Part shown: piece by piece, positions 1-8,579 of the stretch
How positions within the stretch are numbered: position 1 is the first letter of the stretch
Layout: every line of letters begins with the position of its first letter
Source of the DNA: Firmicutes bacterium UBA4795
GTDB lineage: Bacteria > Bacillota > Desulfotomaculia > Desulfotomaculales > Nap2-2B
Assembly: GCA_002402825.1 (NCBI GenBank)
Contig: DHGP01000027.1
Coordinates: forward strand, 1-50,749
Reading direction: 5' to 3'
Length of the DNA stretch: 50,749 bases
Program-made: the position numbers and the translations under genes
The notes under the pieces: generated by a model
The model's input: the letters and a program-made list of their open reading frames with translations, nothing else
The model's database searches: none
What the model was told of the DNA's origin: nothing

Positions 1-26
1 GCGCTCTCCCACTGAGCTACGTGCCC
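1..26 (-). tRNA. tRNA, 5' part only (cut by window edge)
   Basis: On the minus strand the sequence begins GGGCACG, TA, then GCTC-loop-GAGC, which is a standard acceptor 5' strand followed by a D-arm. The anticodon lies outside the window, so the amino acid cannot be named. Confidence 0.85.
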
Positions 27-115
27 AAAGATTTTAAAAAATTTACCTATATCTAAAATAAAACTCAAGTCTTAAGGTAAACAAATTATAACATAAAAAA
101 TTTTTTCAATCAACA

Positions 116-445
116 TTATGGACCTTGCTTTGCGGCAATGTCACCAACAACCGGCAGTTTAAACATTTCTCCCTGGTAAGCCTTAATCATACAAATAATC
201 CAGGTTATCAAAGACAACAAGAAAATAATCAAGTTGAACGTCCAGCCCACAAACGGAATGAAGCTAAAAAACAGGTTCAAAACGAAGAATACGCCAAAAG
301 TTATGGTTGACTGTAGGGCGTGAAACCTGACAAAAGCGCTCTCTTTTTCCAGCACTAAAAAAACAATTCCCGTAATAAAGCCAAGCAGATAACACAATAA
401 ACCCGCTACGTTTTCTTCTAGACCCAGCGAACTTTTAGCCACCAT
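116..445 (-). CDS. DUF4870 small membrane protein
   Basis: A 109-residue protein matching the DUF4870 (Tic20-like) pattern. The N-terminus carries GLEENVAGLLCYLLGF as the first membrane segment, then EKESAFVRFHALQS, then two more hydrophobic segments (about residues 50-70 and 70-88). The conserved 'fVRFHA.QS' signature lies between segments one and two. Function is unknown for the family. The ATG has a clear AGGAGG site just upstream. It is a monocistronic minus-strand gene next to a tRNA; nothing indicates its regulation. Confidence 0.85.
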   Translation of the reverse strand: MVAKSSLGLEENVAGLLCYLLGFITGIVFLVLEKESAFVRFHALQSTITFGVFFVLNLFFSFIPFVGWTFNLIIFLLSLITWIICMIKAYQGEMFKLPVVGDIAAKQGP

Positions 446-580
446 CTTTACCTCCTATTCTCTATTATATTTTAAAAATTATCTTTAAAAAGGATTTTTC
501 CGGTGTTGAAATTTATGCTTATTGGCATTAAGGTATAATTAAGACCCTAAGCTGTCAAGAAAAAATACTCACGATAAAAT

Positions 581-679
581 ATGTTGGAAGTGAACCCGAA
601 TATGATCCAGCGCGCCTATACGGAACTGGAGCGCGAAGGCGTTCTCTTCACCTTACGCGGGCAAGGCACCGACCCGTAA
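581..679 (+). pseudogene. GntR-family regulator, DNA-binding helix fragment
   Basis: Thirty-two codons read VNPNMIQRAYTELEREG and then LFTLRGQGT before a stop. This is the recognition helix and wing of the GntR/YtrA-type winged helix domain (typically VNPNTVQRAY.ELEREG...RGQGTFV). The start of the domain and the whole effector part are missing, so this is a remnant. It lies 120 bp upstream of a dead P-type ATPase, in the same orientation. Confidence 0.75.
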
Positions 680-795
680 ACCCGTATATAATAGAGGGGC
701 GGGCTAAAAAATGGGCTTAAAAAGCACCAGAGATTGTTGGAGATATAAGTTTTAACAAGAGGGAGATCTTAAGGATTTTGGAGGAACAATAAACG

Positions 796-1044
796 AAAAT
801 TGTGTTTGACAAAACCGGGATTTTAACCAGGGGAAAATCCGTGGTTACTGATGTTATTGCTTTGTAGGGGCGTTAAATTTAACGCCCCTACAAGAGGAGA
901 TACTGGAATTTGCCTCTATTGCGGAGAAGAGCTCAAACACCCCTTAGGGCAGGCTATTATTAAAAAGGTAAAGGCATCTTTTGGCGAAAGAGCTATTTCT
1001 TTAGGCAACCGGAAGCTAAGGTTTGATCTGAATAAACCCCTTTG
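796..1044 (+). pseudogene. Heavy-metal P-type ATPase (CopA-like), fragmented
   Basis: Codons from 796 read KIVFDKTGILTRGK, which contains the P-type ATPase phosphorylation site DKTG(T/I)LT. The frame stops inside a perfect palindrome at 862-893. After it, another frame gives EEILEFASIAEKSS, and a one-base shift gives HPLGQAIIKKVK, the HPLGxAI motif of the nucleotide-binding domain of copper/heavy-metal ATPases. A further piece (ISLGNRKLR) resembles the later LxGNRK motif. Only part of the cytosolic domain remains, and it is interrupted and frameshifted. It is clearly non-functional, and the palindrome appears to have inserted between two once-contiguous motifs. Confidence 0.8.
862..893. repeat. 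Family A palindrome, full copy
   Basis: A perfect 32-bp palindrome with 16-base arms (TTGTAGGGGCGTTAAA and its complement). It interrupts the P-type ATPase remnant. Partial or degenerate copies occur at 41216-41242, 45418-45442 and 45577-45598. Confidence 0.9.
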
Positions 1045-1096
1045 ATTATAAAGTCAAATTGTTAATTTAAAAATTTAAGGCAGGGAATTAAGGTAA

Positions 1097-1897
1097 ATGA
1101 CCGCCGAAGAAAAACTAAAAAGACTAAGGCAGCTTTTAAAAGAGATGGAAAGTCTGGTTTTAGCCTACTCCGGCGGCGTGGACAGCACCTTTTTGCTTAA
1201 GGTAGCCGCCGATACGCTAAAAGACAGGGTTTTGGCTGTTACGGCAAGGTCTCCCACCTATCCCGAGCGGGAATATATAAACGCCATGAAGATAGCGCAA
1301 GGTTTTAAGGTAAAGTTTCACTCCCTTTTTACGGATGAGCTTTTGCAACCAGAATTTGTCCGTAATTCTTCTGACCGCTGCTATTATTGCAAGCAGCAGC
1401 TCTTTACCAAACTTAAAGAAATTGCCAGGCGGGAGCATCTAAAATGGGTGGCCGATGGTTCAAACTTTGACGACCGCACCGATTTTCGCCCCGGCAGAAA
1501 AGCCGCCGCAGAACTGGGAGTAAGAAGCCCTCTTGATGAGGTCAGACTTGCCAAAGAAGAAATAAGGATGCTTTCGCGAAAATTGGGCCTCCTCACCTGG
1601 GATAAACCTTCCCTCGCCTGCCTTGCCTCCAGAGTTCCTTATGGTATTTCCCTGACCCGAGAGATTTTAGAGATCATAAACCAGGCGGAGGAATTTATGC
1701 GCTCAATGGGCCTGGGTCAGGTCAGGGTAAGACACCATGAAAAGATTGCCCGGATTGAAGTGGAGCCGGCGGACATGGAAAAGGTAATTTACTACCGGGA
1801 GAAAATAGCGGCTAAATTAAAATCCCTTGGGTATACTTACATTGTCCTTGACCTGGAAGGTTATCGCCCGGGAAGTTTAAATCTGGTGCTGAATTAA
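1097..1897 (+). CDS. larE: LarE-type ATP-dependent sacrificial sulfur transferase
   Basis: A 266-residue protein of the PP-loop ATPase family. SGGVDS at residues 25-30 binds ATP; LACLASR around residue 175 matches the region of the sulfur-donating cysteine (Cys176) of Lactiplantibacillus plantarum LarE. LarE thiolates pyridinium-3,5-biscarboxylic acid mononucleotide on the way to the nickel-pincer cofactor of lactate racemase. This protein also has a CYYC pair (Cys95, Cys98), which together with Cys175 fits the three-cysteine, iron-sulfur type of LarE known from other anaerobes. No larA, larB or larC is adjacent, so the physiological partner is unseen. The ATG has a modest AAGG site. Confidence 0.88.
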   Translation: MTAEEKLKRLRQLLKEMESLVLAYSGGVDSTFLLKVAADTLKDRVLAVTARSPTYPEREYINAMKIAQGFKVKFHSLFTDELLQPEFVRNSSDRCYYCKQQLFTKLKEIARREHLKWVADGSNFDDRTDFRPGRKAAAELGVRSPLDEVRLAKEEIRMLSRKLGLLTWDKPSLACLASRVPYGISLTREILEIINQAEEFMRSMGLGQVRVRHHEKIARIEVEPADMEKVIYYREKIAAKLKSLGYTYIVLDLEGYRPGSLNLVLN

Positions 1898-1913
1898 AAA
1901 TTAAAGGCTTTGT

Positions 1914-2924
1914 TCAAAAACGTTGTACGTACGAAAGAGAGTATTGTTTTGAGGGTTGTAACCCCGCCGCAAAAAGCATATCCAGGTCTTTTTGGATTTC
2001 GTTACCGGGTAAAGTAAGATAGCCTCCCACCATCATCCCGTTAATAGCCAGGCGTAAAGCCGCGGCTTGTTTTTCTTTAAGGGCCGGTTCCCGTCCCCCG
2101 CATAAGCGTAAGACTGAGCGGGGCATGACTAACCGGAAGATAGCTACGGTCTTTAAAATTTCTTCTACCGGTAAGGGTTTTTGCTTGGCCAAAGGTGTAC
2201 CTGGAATGGGGTTTAAAATGTTCACCGGCACCGAACGCACCCCCAGTTCCCGCAACTCCAGGACCATTTCCAACCGGTCGACCATACTTTCTCCCAGGCC
2301 AATGATTCCTCCCGAACAAACTGCAAGACCTGCCGATTTTGCGGCCTGGATGGTAGCCACCCGGTCCCTGAAGGTATGGGTGGTGCAAATACGTGGAAAA
2401 TAATTGCGTCCGGTTTCCAGGTTATGATGGTAGGTGGTTACCCCAGCTTCCCTTAATTGCCGGGCTTTTTCCTGATCAATACTTCCCAAAGAAGCGTGCA
2501 GTTCCAGGCTGGTTTCAGCACGCAACATCCGGTAAATCTCCAACACCTGCTTAAAATCTGCTTCCCCAATACCCCGTCCGCTGGTTACCAGGGAGAAATG
2601 CTGTACTCCAACGATTTCCATATACCGGGCCTTTTCCAAAGCCTTTTCCGGGTTAATCAGCGGGTATACTTCTACATTGGTACGGTAGCGGGATGACTGG
2701 GCGCAAAAGCGACAGTCTTCCCGGCAAAGCCCTGAGCGGGCATTAATAATAGAACAAAGCTCCACCTCCCGGCCCCAGAAACGTTCCCGTACCTCCTGAG
2801 CCAGACTCAGCAATTCCTCTAATCTTTCTAGCGGCCAGCCGGCCAGTTCAAAAGCCTCTTGTGGGGACAAACCTTCTCCCGCCAGAACCTTACCTTTAAT
2901 TTCTTGTCTCGTAATATGAGCCAT
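1914..2924 (-). CDS. bioB: Biotin synthase
   Basis: A 336-residue radical SAM enzyme that inserts sulfur into dethiobiotin. The SAM-cluster motif CxxxCxxC is at Cys67, Cys71 and Cys74 (CREDCRFC), followed by AQSSRY, as in BioB. Further BioB features are YHHNLETGRNYFP and GLGES. Length is normal. It is a solo gene converging on larE with a 16-bp gap. The start ATG follows a GGAGGTAATGAT ribosome site. A BirA-like operator lies about 30-60 bp upstream, so biotin repression is likely. Confidence 0.96.
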   Translation of the reverse strand: MAHITRQEIKGKVLAGEGLSPQEAFELAGWPLERLEELLSLAQEVRERFWGREVELCSIINARSGLCREDCRFCAQSSRYRTNVEVYPLINPEKALEKARYMEIVGVQHFSLVTSGRGIGEADFKQVLEIYRMLRAETSLELHASLGSIDQEKARQLREAGVTTYHHNLETGRNYFPRICTTHTFRDRVATIQAAKSAGLAVCSGGIIGLGESMVDRLEMVLELRELGVRSVPVNILNPIPGTPLAKQKPLPVEEILKTVAIFRLVMPRSVLRLCGGREPALKEKQAAALRLAINGMMVGGYLTLPGNEIQKDLDMLFAAGLQPSKQYSLSYVQRF

Positions 2925-2953
2925 ATCATTACCTCCGGATATTTTTACGCTTT

Positions 2954-2985
2954 ATGTCAACCTATGTTCATAATTTGGTTAACAA
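2954..2985 (-). promoter_or_regulatory. BirA (biotin repressor) operator upstream of bioB
   Basis: Reading toward bioB, the site is TTGTTAACC, 14 bases, then GGTTGACAT. The half-sites are inverted repeats matching at seven of nine positions, and the 14-base spacer fits the known BirA operator layout (TTGTAAACC/TTGTTAACC, N14-16, complement). It ends about 30 bp before the bioB start. Assignment is by pattern only. Confidence 0.7.
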
Positions 2986-3669
2986 TTAGCTATAGTTCAT
3001 TATGTATCATGAAGCCTTAAGCAAAGTCAATCTAAAATTTAAAATGAATCATAAAAGGTAAATAGGAATTTTCCCTTTCCTAAGCCACAGGAATGCTTAC
3101 AACCAGATTACCTGGTCTCCATATCAAAACTCGTTTTAAGGGATTTGGATTTATTAAGAGGTTGAAAAAATGCCATTTTGCCTGATGCTAGGTGGACCTC
3201 ATTGTCAAGACAGAAAAAATTTTAATTTAAGATATCAGGGCCCTCCGGCTCGATCGTGAATATCGGCCACTTTCCATCCTATTCGTTCTGTAAAAGCTAA
3301 AGTAGCACGTTATCTATGTGCTGTAGGGAAGGCTAGAAGCCTGCTTAAAGCCGTTTGCAATAAAGGTTTCTTTTATTTTTTAGGTTCTAATTACCGTCTT
3401 TTTCTCCTGGAAGTTTATTGGTAAATACCTAAGAATATTTTACAGCAACAGGTTACATTATCACAGAGTAATTACATTCGGGCGTAAAAAATGTCTAGAC
3501 AAACAGTCGCGGTATAGAGTAAAATAAAAGAAGTTGTGTTGTCACGTTATAAGGAATAACACTTGAAGTATATGCTATGGGTAATTGTGTAAAACCAGGG
3601 GATATTATTGATACTGTATAGCAAGATTTTGAAAGAGTGGTTAAGTTTAAATATTGGAGGTTTTTAAAG
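2986..3669. other. Gene-free stretch before the MmgE/PrpD gene
   Basis: No intact reading frame can be supported here. A short element at about 3331-3351 (GGCTAGAAGCCTGC) belongs to the family B repeats. A 10-bp palindrome TGTCTAGACA at 3492-3501 overlaps a possible promoter, TAGACA (3496-3501) with TAAAAT 18 bases later, about 145 bp before the MmgE start. The rest looks like decayed DNA. Confidence 0.5.
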
Positions 3670-5025
3670 ATGGAGTACACGAAAAATCTATCCAAATTTG
3701 CGGCGGAGATAGATCTCAAGAACCTTCCAGATAATGTGGTAAAAAAAGCTAAGGATACCATTATGGATGCTCTTGGCTGTGCTATGGCTGGTTACACAGT
3801 TGCGGCGAAGGAAATAAAACCTCTCTTGGAATTAATCAGAGAAAACGGTGGTCAACCAGAATCTACTATAATTTGTGGAAATTTCAAGACCTCTTGTCTG
3901 AATTCAGCCTTGATTAATGGTACCATGGTTCATACCATAGACTTTGATGATACTCATCTTCCCTCTATTGCTCATTTTGGTGCCTGTGTTATTCCTGCTG
4001 CCTTAGCAGTGAGCGAGAAAGTAGGAGCCAGCGGCGCCGACCTGATCACTGCCGTGGTGGCTGGTTATGAAGTTGGAGGAAGAGTGAGTCGAAGCGTGAT
4101 GCCTACCCATTACGAGCGCTGGCATAGCACTGCAACTAACGGTACCGTAGCAGCAGCAGCAGCGGCAGCCAGGCTATTAGGTTTAAAGGCAGAAGAAATG
4201 GAAGTAACCCTGGGCATTGCTGCAGACCAAGCGTCAGGCGGTCGCTATTGCCTGGACCACGGAGATTTCACTAAAAGCTTGCATCCTGGAATGGCAGCTA
4301 TGAAAGGAGTGCTAGCTGCCTTATTGGTGCAAAAAGGGGCATCAGGTCCAAAGGGGATTTTTGAATATTCTACAGGCTATTGCAATGTTTATTCTAGTGA
4401 ACCGGATTTAAACAAGTTAATTGAAAATTTGGGATCGCCTTACGAAATAATGATCAATGATTTTAAGGCTTACCCCAGCATACTCTGTAGCCATACTCCA
4501 ATCCAGGCAGTTCTGGACATTGTCCATAAAAATGATCTATGTCCAGATGATATAAAAAGCGTTAGAGTAAAAAGAATGGCCTTGCCCGAAGGTCATGGTT
4601 TAAACTATAATCCAGAAACGCCACTTGCAGCGCGTTTAAGTAATCAGTACTGTGTTGCTGTGGCAATTGCCGAAAGACAGGTGTTGTTGCACCATTTTGA
4701 TTGGTCAAGGATTCATGATCCGAAACTCAAGGAGTTAATGAAAAAGGTAACTTTTACCGATGATTCCAACTTGAACGAACATTTCTTTGACATACCTGTT
4801 TACGTTGATATTGTCACCCAAGACGATAAAACTTATAGCGCTTTCAGTAAGTGTCCTAAAGGTTCTATAAAGAATCCAATGACTGATGAAGAACTTAAAG
4901 AGAAGTTTTTAAATCTGGCTTCATATAGTATAAAGAGATCTCAAGCAGAAAAGGTAGCGGATATTATTGCTCATTTGGAAGAAATCAAATTTATAGACCA
5001 ATTAGCAACCTTACTAGTACATTGA
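3670..5025 (+). CDS. MmgE/PrpD family protein
   Basis: About 451 residues, normal for MmgE/PrpD. The family contains 2-methylcitrate dehydratase, cis-aconitate decarboxylase and related dehydratases/isomerases of tricarboxylates. The conserved HTIDFDDTHLPSIAHFG stretch near residues 80-100 and the lid region SILCSHTPIQAVLDI are present. I start it at 3670 because a clean TTGGAGG site lies 9 bases before this ATG. No prpB, prpC, cadA or other pathway gene is nearby, so the substrate cannot be named. IS remnants lie downstream and decayed DNA lies upstream, so acquisition by transfer is plausible. Confidence 0.88.
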   Translation: MEYTKNLSKFAAEIDLKNLPDNVVKKAKDTIMDALGCAMAGYTVAAKEIKPLLELIRENGGQPESTIICGNFKTSCLNSALINGTMVHTIDFDDTHLPSIAHFGACVIPAALAVSEKVGASGADLITAVVAGYEVGGRVSRSVMPTHYERWHSTATNGTVAAAAAAARLLGLKAEEMEVTLGIAADQASGGRYCLDHGDFTKSLHPGMAAMKGVLAALLVQKGASGPKGIFEYSTGYCNVYSSEPDLNKLIENLGSPYEIMINDFKAYPSILCSHTPIQAVLDIVHKNDLCPDDIKSVRVKRMALPEGHGLNYNPETPLAARLSNQYCVAVAIAERQVLLHHFDWSRIHDPKLKELMKKVTFTDDSNLNEHFFDIPVYVDIVTQDDKTYSAFSKCPKGSIKNPMTDEELKEKFLNLASYSIKRSQAEKVADIIAHLEEIKFIDQLATLLVH

Positions 5026-5102
5026 TTCCAAAATAAAATTACAATTGACGACATTTAGGTATATCCTATTCTCGTCCAAAGTAAAATAAGATTCTGGCAA
5101 AA

Positions 5103-5264
5103 AACAAGATCAAGCTGCATAAGATCCGGTATTACCTGGAACGCCGCGATCCTGAGTTTGAGGGGAAAATGACTCAGGTCCTCTACGTATACAAGGAAGT
5201 GGAAATTTTAGCCGGGAAAACAACTGGGGGAAGAGGTGCTGACCGCTTACCTTTCTTAGGTTAA
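5103..5264 (+). pseudogene. IS630-family transposase fragment
   Basis: An open stretch reads KIRYYLERRDPEFEGKM followed by QVLYVYKEVEIL. This is the conserved IS630/Tc1-type segment just before the DDE core. Catalytic residues and both ends of the element are missing, and a stop follows after 53 codons. Confidence 0.75.
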
Positions 5265-5344
5265 ATTAATTTTCTTTAGGCTAAACTAAAGGCAAAAAAT
5301 AAAAAATACTGGTCTGTAATAGGGGTAAGAAAAATAATACCCAA

Positions 5345-5548
5345 AAATTCTTGACCGCATTGGTGTATTTTACCCACCAGACAGGTAAAGCCGTTTATGC
5401 TATTATGAAAGGTAAAGGCGCTGCCTGCTTTAATCCCTGTTGATCCGTCTATCGTGCGGCCCCAGTGGGTCTTCTAGGTGATGTCAACACCCACAATTAA
5501 GGTGGGAAGGCGGCGAATCTCTTTTAAGTTTTTGTTTCGTTTTGTCAT
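5345..5548 (-). pseudogene. IS110-family transposase N-terminal fragment
   Basis: From an ATG at 5548 the frame reads MTKRNKN..., then LIVGVDIT-stop-KTHWGRTIDG, then AFTFHNSINGF. The VGVDIAKKTHWA motif with the first catalytic Asp of DEDD (IS110) transposases is recognisable but broken by an in-frame stop. Only about 68 codons of a roughly 400-codon gene remain. Confidence 0.75.
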
Positions 5549-6071
5549 TAATTTCGACCTCCAGTACGTTTTGGATTTTCTTTAACCTATTTGTACTAGG
5601 AGGTCTTTTTGTTGGTCAACCCCCTCTTTAAAACATTACAAGAATGCTTGGATAAAAATTTTTATTAAATAGCTTCCCTCTAAATAGATATTTTGTGAAT
5701 TCTATCTCTTTAGGGTGTATGCTATTTTTGTCGATATTCCTTTTTCCACAATTAATTTTACGCTACCCCTCTTTCCTACGAAGAAGATCATATCGTAGGG
5801 GGCAATTTTAGATGACGAAAAAGAATCAGACCTATTTTACAATCTAAAATTTTTATGGATTAGACCTCCAAAGAATATTACTCCTGCAAGAGAGCTATTT
5901 CTGTAAAAACCAGGAAGTATTTGTAATGGCAAAAGGTGTGCTTTTTAAATTATTTTTTTTTTTTGATTTATCTGAAGTAATATTTATATGATATGATATT
6001 TAAAATAATTTTTAAATAGAATTAAAAGAGCAAAACAAACAAAGAAATAAAGGTTAAAAAATTTACGTGAG
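5549..6071. other. AT-rich gene-free stretch upstream of the Lon-like gene
   Basis: No supported gene. The first 60 bases resemble the leader of the IS110 remnant (a GGAGG site and an AT-rich tract). The rest is AT-rich and includes long T runs near 5945-5965. I see no convincing promoter or riboswitch. Confidence 0.45.
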
Positions 6072-8549
6072 GTGAAAAAAATTATTAAGTTAGAAACAAG
6101 TGAAAACAACCTGCGGGTAAGCGTTGATAAATTGCGGCGGCGCTGTAAGCCAGAAGAGTTTAATTTTTCATGTACGGCGGAAGTAATGCCCTTAAAAGAT
6201 TTTATTGGCCAGGAAAGAGCCGTTAAAGCAATGCAGTTTGGCCTGGTCATGCGTGCTCCCGGTTATAACCTTTATCTTGCCGGTCCAACGGGAACGGGTA
6301 AAAGTACTTACGCCGAGGAAGTGTTAAAACAAGTCGCCAAAGACGGTCCGGTACCAGATGACTGGTGTTATCTCCATAATTTTACAAATCCTAGTCAACC
6401 CGTGGCCGTTTCTTTCCCTTCGGGACAAGGTTTGATCTTTAAAAATGATATGCAAGAATTAATTAACGATTTACGAACCAGCTTACCTAAGGCCTTTGAG
6501 GGGGCGGATTACGAACAAAATAAGCAGGCTATTTTTAACAACGCAGAGCAGCAAATTCAACAATCTTTAGACAAAATGCGTCAAGAAGCCTTAGAAGCCG
6601 GGTTTAATTTAAAGTACGGCCCTAGTGGATTTGTTTTTATTCCCCTTAAAGATAATAAACCCCTTTCTCAGGAAGAGTTTGAAGCCATGCCTTTTGAAGA
6701 AAAAAGCAAATTAGAAAAACAAGCGCTAGAATTACACCATAAATTAGAAGAAGTGTTGGCCAACAAAAGAGTACTGGAGAAAAATGCTCAAGAACGTATT
6801 CGGGAATTAGATAAGCAAATTGCCGGATACGCTGCCGCCCCCCTTGTCCAACGGTTGATTGAGAAATATAATTCTTTTCCGGATATCGTATATTTTTTAA
6901 ATAAAGTTTTAGAAGATATCACCAGCCACTTAGAGTACTTTAAAGCTAAAGACACAGAACGCTCCATGCCGTTTCTTTTTCCTTTGCCCGATGACATTTT
7001 TACCCGCTATAAGGTAAACCTTTTTGTTAACAATGCCCAAACAATAGGAAGACCCGTGGTTATTGAATCCAGTCCTCACTATTATAATCTTTTTGGTAAA
7101 ACAGAATACCGGAGCATACTGGGTAATTTAATTACTGATTTTACCATGATTAAAGCAGGCGCTGTCCACCAGGCCAACGGGGGCTACTTAGTTATTCAAG
7201 CAAAAGACATCTTGCTTGATCCTTTTGCCTGGGATGCCCTAAAAAAAGCCTTAAAAAATAAGCAGGCCGTAGTTGAAAACATTGGCGAGAAGTATCATTT
7301 GACTCCCACGGTTAGCTTGCGTCCTCAACCTATCCCTTTAAATGTTAAAGTAATCTTAATTGGAAATCACTATTTATATCATTTATTATATGCTCTAGAC
7401 GAAGACTTTCGCAAATTTTTTAAAGTCAAAGTGGATTTTGACACTGAAATGCCTTATACCCCAGAAAATTTAAATCTTTACGCGGCTTATATCGGCGCAA
7501 CATGCCAAAAAGAAAACTTTAAACATTTCGATCGCTCTGGAATGGCTGAACTTATTGAATTTGGCTCCCGACTTGCTGGCAACCAAAATAAACTTTCCAC
7601 CCGCTTTAACGAAGTATGTGAAATCATCTATGAAGCGGCAGCCTGGGCGGAAATAGAGGATGCTCCTCTGGTTACGGCCCAATACGTCCGTAAGGCTATA
7701 GAAGAAAGAGTTTACCGTTCTAATCGAGTAGAAGAAAAAATACAGGAAATGATTGTGCAGGAAAAGATTTTAGTTGATACTGAAGGAGAGGTAATTGGTC
7801 AAGTAAATGGCTTATCTATAATGGATATGGGTGATTATGTTTTTGCCCGGCCTTCCCGCATCACCGCCAAAACCTTTATGGGTCAAGAAGGAGTAGTAAA
7901 CATTGAGCGCGAATCAAAAATGAGCGGCAATATTCACAGCAAAGGAATTCTTACCCTGGTTGGTTTTTTAGGGGAACGTTTTGCCCAGGATAAGCCGCTG
8001 CGTTTATCTGCCCGCCTTACATTTGAACAGTTGTACGAAATAATCGAAGGAGATAGCGCTTCCAGCGCCGAGCTTTACGCCTTATTATCTGCCCTGGCTG
8101 AATTGCCCATTAAACAAGATTTGGCCGTGACTGGTTCGGTTAATCAACATGGTGAAATTCAGCCTATTGGTGGCGTAACGGAAAAGATTGAAGGCTTTTA
8201 TGCTGTTTGTAAGGCAAAAGGCCTAAACGGTAATCAAGGGGTAATTATTCCTTACCAAAATATAGATAACCTGATGCTAAAACACGAAGTGGTGGAAGCG
8301 GTACAAAAAAATCTTTTTCACGTTTACGCCATAAAAACCATCGAAGAAGGAATCAGCCTTCTTACCGGGGTACCAGCGCTTCCTCGACTAGAAAACGGTA
8401 GTTACCCGATAGGAACAGTGTACTACCTGGTGGATAAAAAATTACGGGCTTACGCAGAAGGCTTGGCAAAATTTGGTGAACCTAAAAAAGAAGCAACCAA
8501 AGATGAGCCGATAGACAAAATAGATAAATCTGAGGCAACTACTTTATAA
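6072..8549 (+). CDS. Lon-like ATP-dependent protease (LonB/AAA_32 type)
   Basis: An 825-residue single-chain AAA+ protease. Walker A GPTGTGKS is at residues 71-78. A helical insert follows (about 140-270), and the C-terminal Lon protease domain has Ser662 (EGDSASSAEL) and Lys705 (GGVTEKIEGF). The 43-residue spacing equals that of the Ser-Lys dyad of E. coli Lon. There is no Lon N-terminal substrate domain, so it belongs to the AAA_32/Lon_C group common in Clostridia. The GTG at 6072 lies inside the best ribosome site (GAGGTG, 6069-6074). An ATT at 6081, six bases after it, may be the real start; either choice changes only three residues. Confidence 0.9.
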   Translation: MKKIIKLETSENNLRVSVDKLRRRCKPEEFNFSCTAEVMPLKDFIGQERAVKAMQFGLVMRAPGYNLYLAGPTGTGKSTYAEEVLKQVAKDGPVPDDWCYLHNFTNPSQPVAVSFPSGQGLIFKNDMQELINDLRTSLPKAFEGADYEQNKQAIFNNAEQQIQQSLDKMRQEALEAGFNLKYGPSGFVFIPLKDNKPLSQEEFEAMPFEEKSKLEKQALELHHKLEEVLANKRVLEKNAQERIRELDKQIAGYAAAPLVQRLIEKYNSFPDIVYFLNKVLEDITSHLEYFKAKDTERSMPFLFPLPDDIFTRYKVNLFVNNAQTIGRPVVIESSPHYYNLFGKTEYRSILGNLITDFTMIKAGAVHQANGGYLVIQAKDILLDPFAWDALKKALKNKQAVVENIGEKYHLTPTVSLRPQPIPLNVKVILIGNHYLYHLLYALDEDFRKFFKVKVDFDTEMPYTPENLNLYAAYIGATCQKENFKHFDRSGMAELIEFGSRLAGNQNKLSTRFNEVCEIIYEAAAWAEIEDAPLVTAQYVRKAIEERVYRSNRVEEKIQEMIVQEKILVDTEGEVIGQVNGLSIMDMGDYVFARPSRITAKTFMGQEGVVNIERESKMSGNIHSKGILTLVGFLGERFAQDKPLRLSARLTFEQLYEIIEGDSASSAELYALLSALAELPIKQDLAVTGSVNQHGEIQPIGGVTEKIEGFYAVCKAKGLNGNQGVIIPYQNIDNLMLKHEVVEAVQKNLFHVYAIKTIEEGISLLTGVPALPRLENGSYPIGTVYYLVDKKLRAYAEGLAKFGEPKKEATKDEPIDKIDKSEATTL

Positions 8550-8579
8550 GATTTTTTCAAAAGAAGTTACAAAAATTTT

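Noticed and set aside
851..1045. A 64-codon open frame after the family A palindrome
   Set aside because: Its residues match fragments of a P-type ATPase in two frames and its first part is the palindrome, so it is debris and not a gene.
3241..3300. A coding remnant on the minus strand (AFTERIGWKVADIHDRAGG)
   Set aside because: Reads as protein-like but matches no family I can name and is only about 20 codons long.
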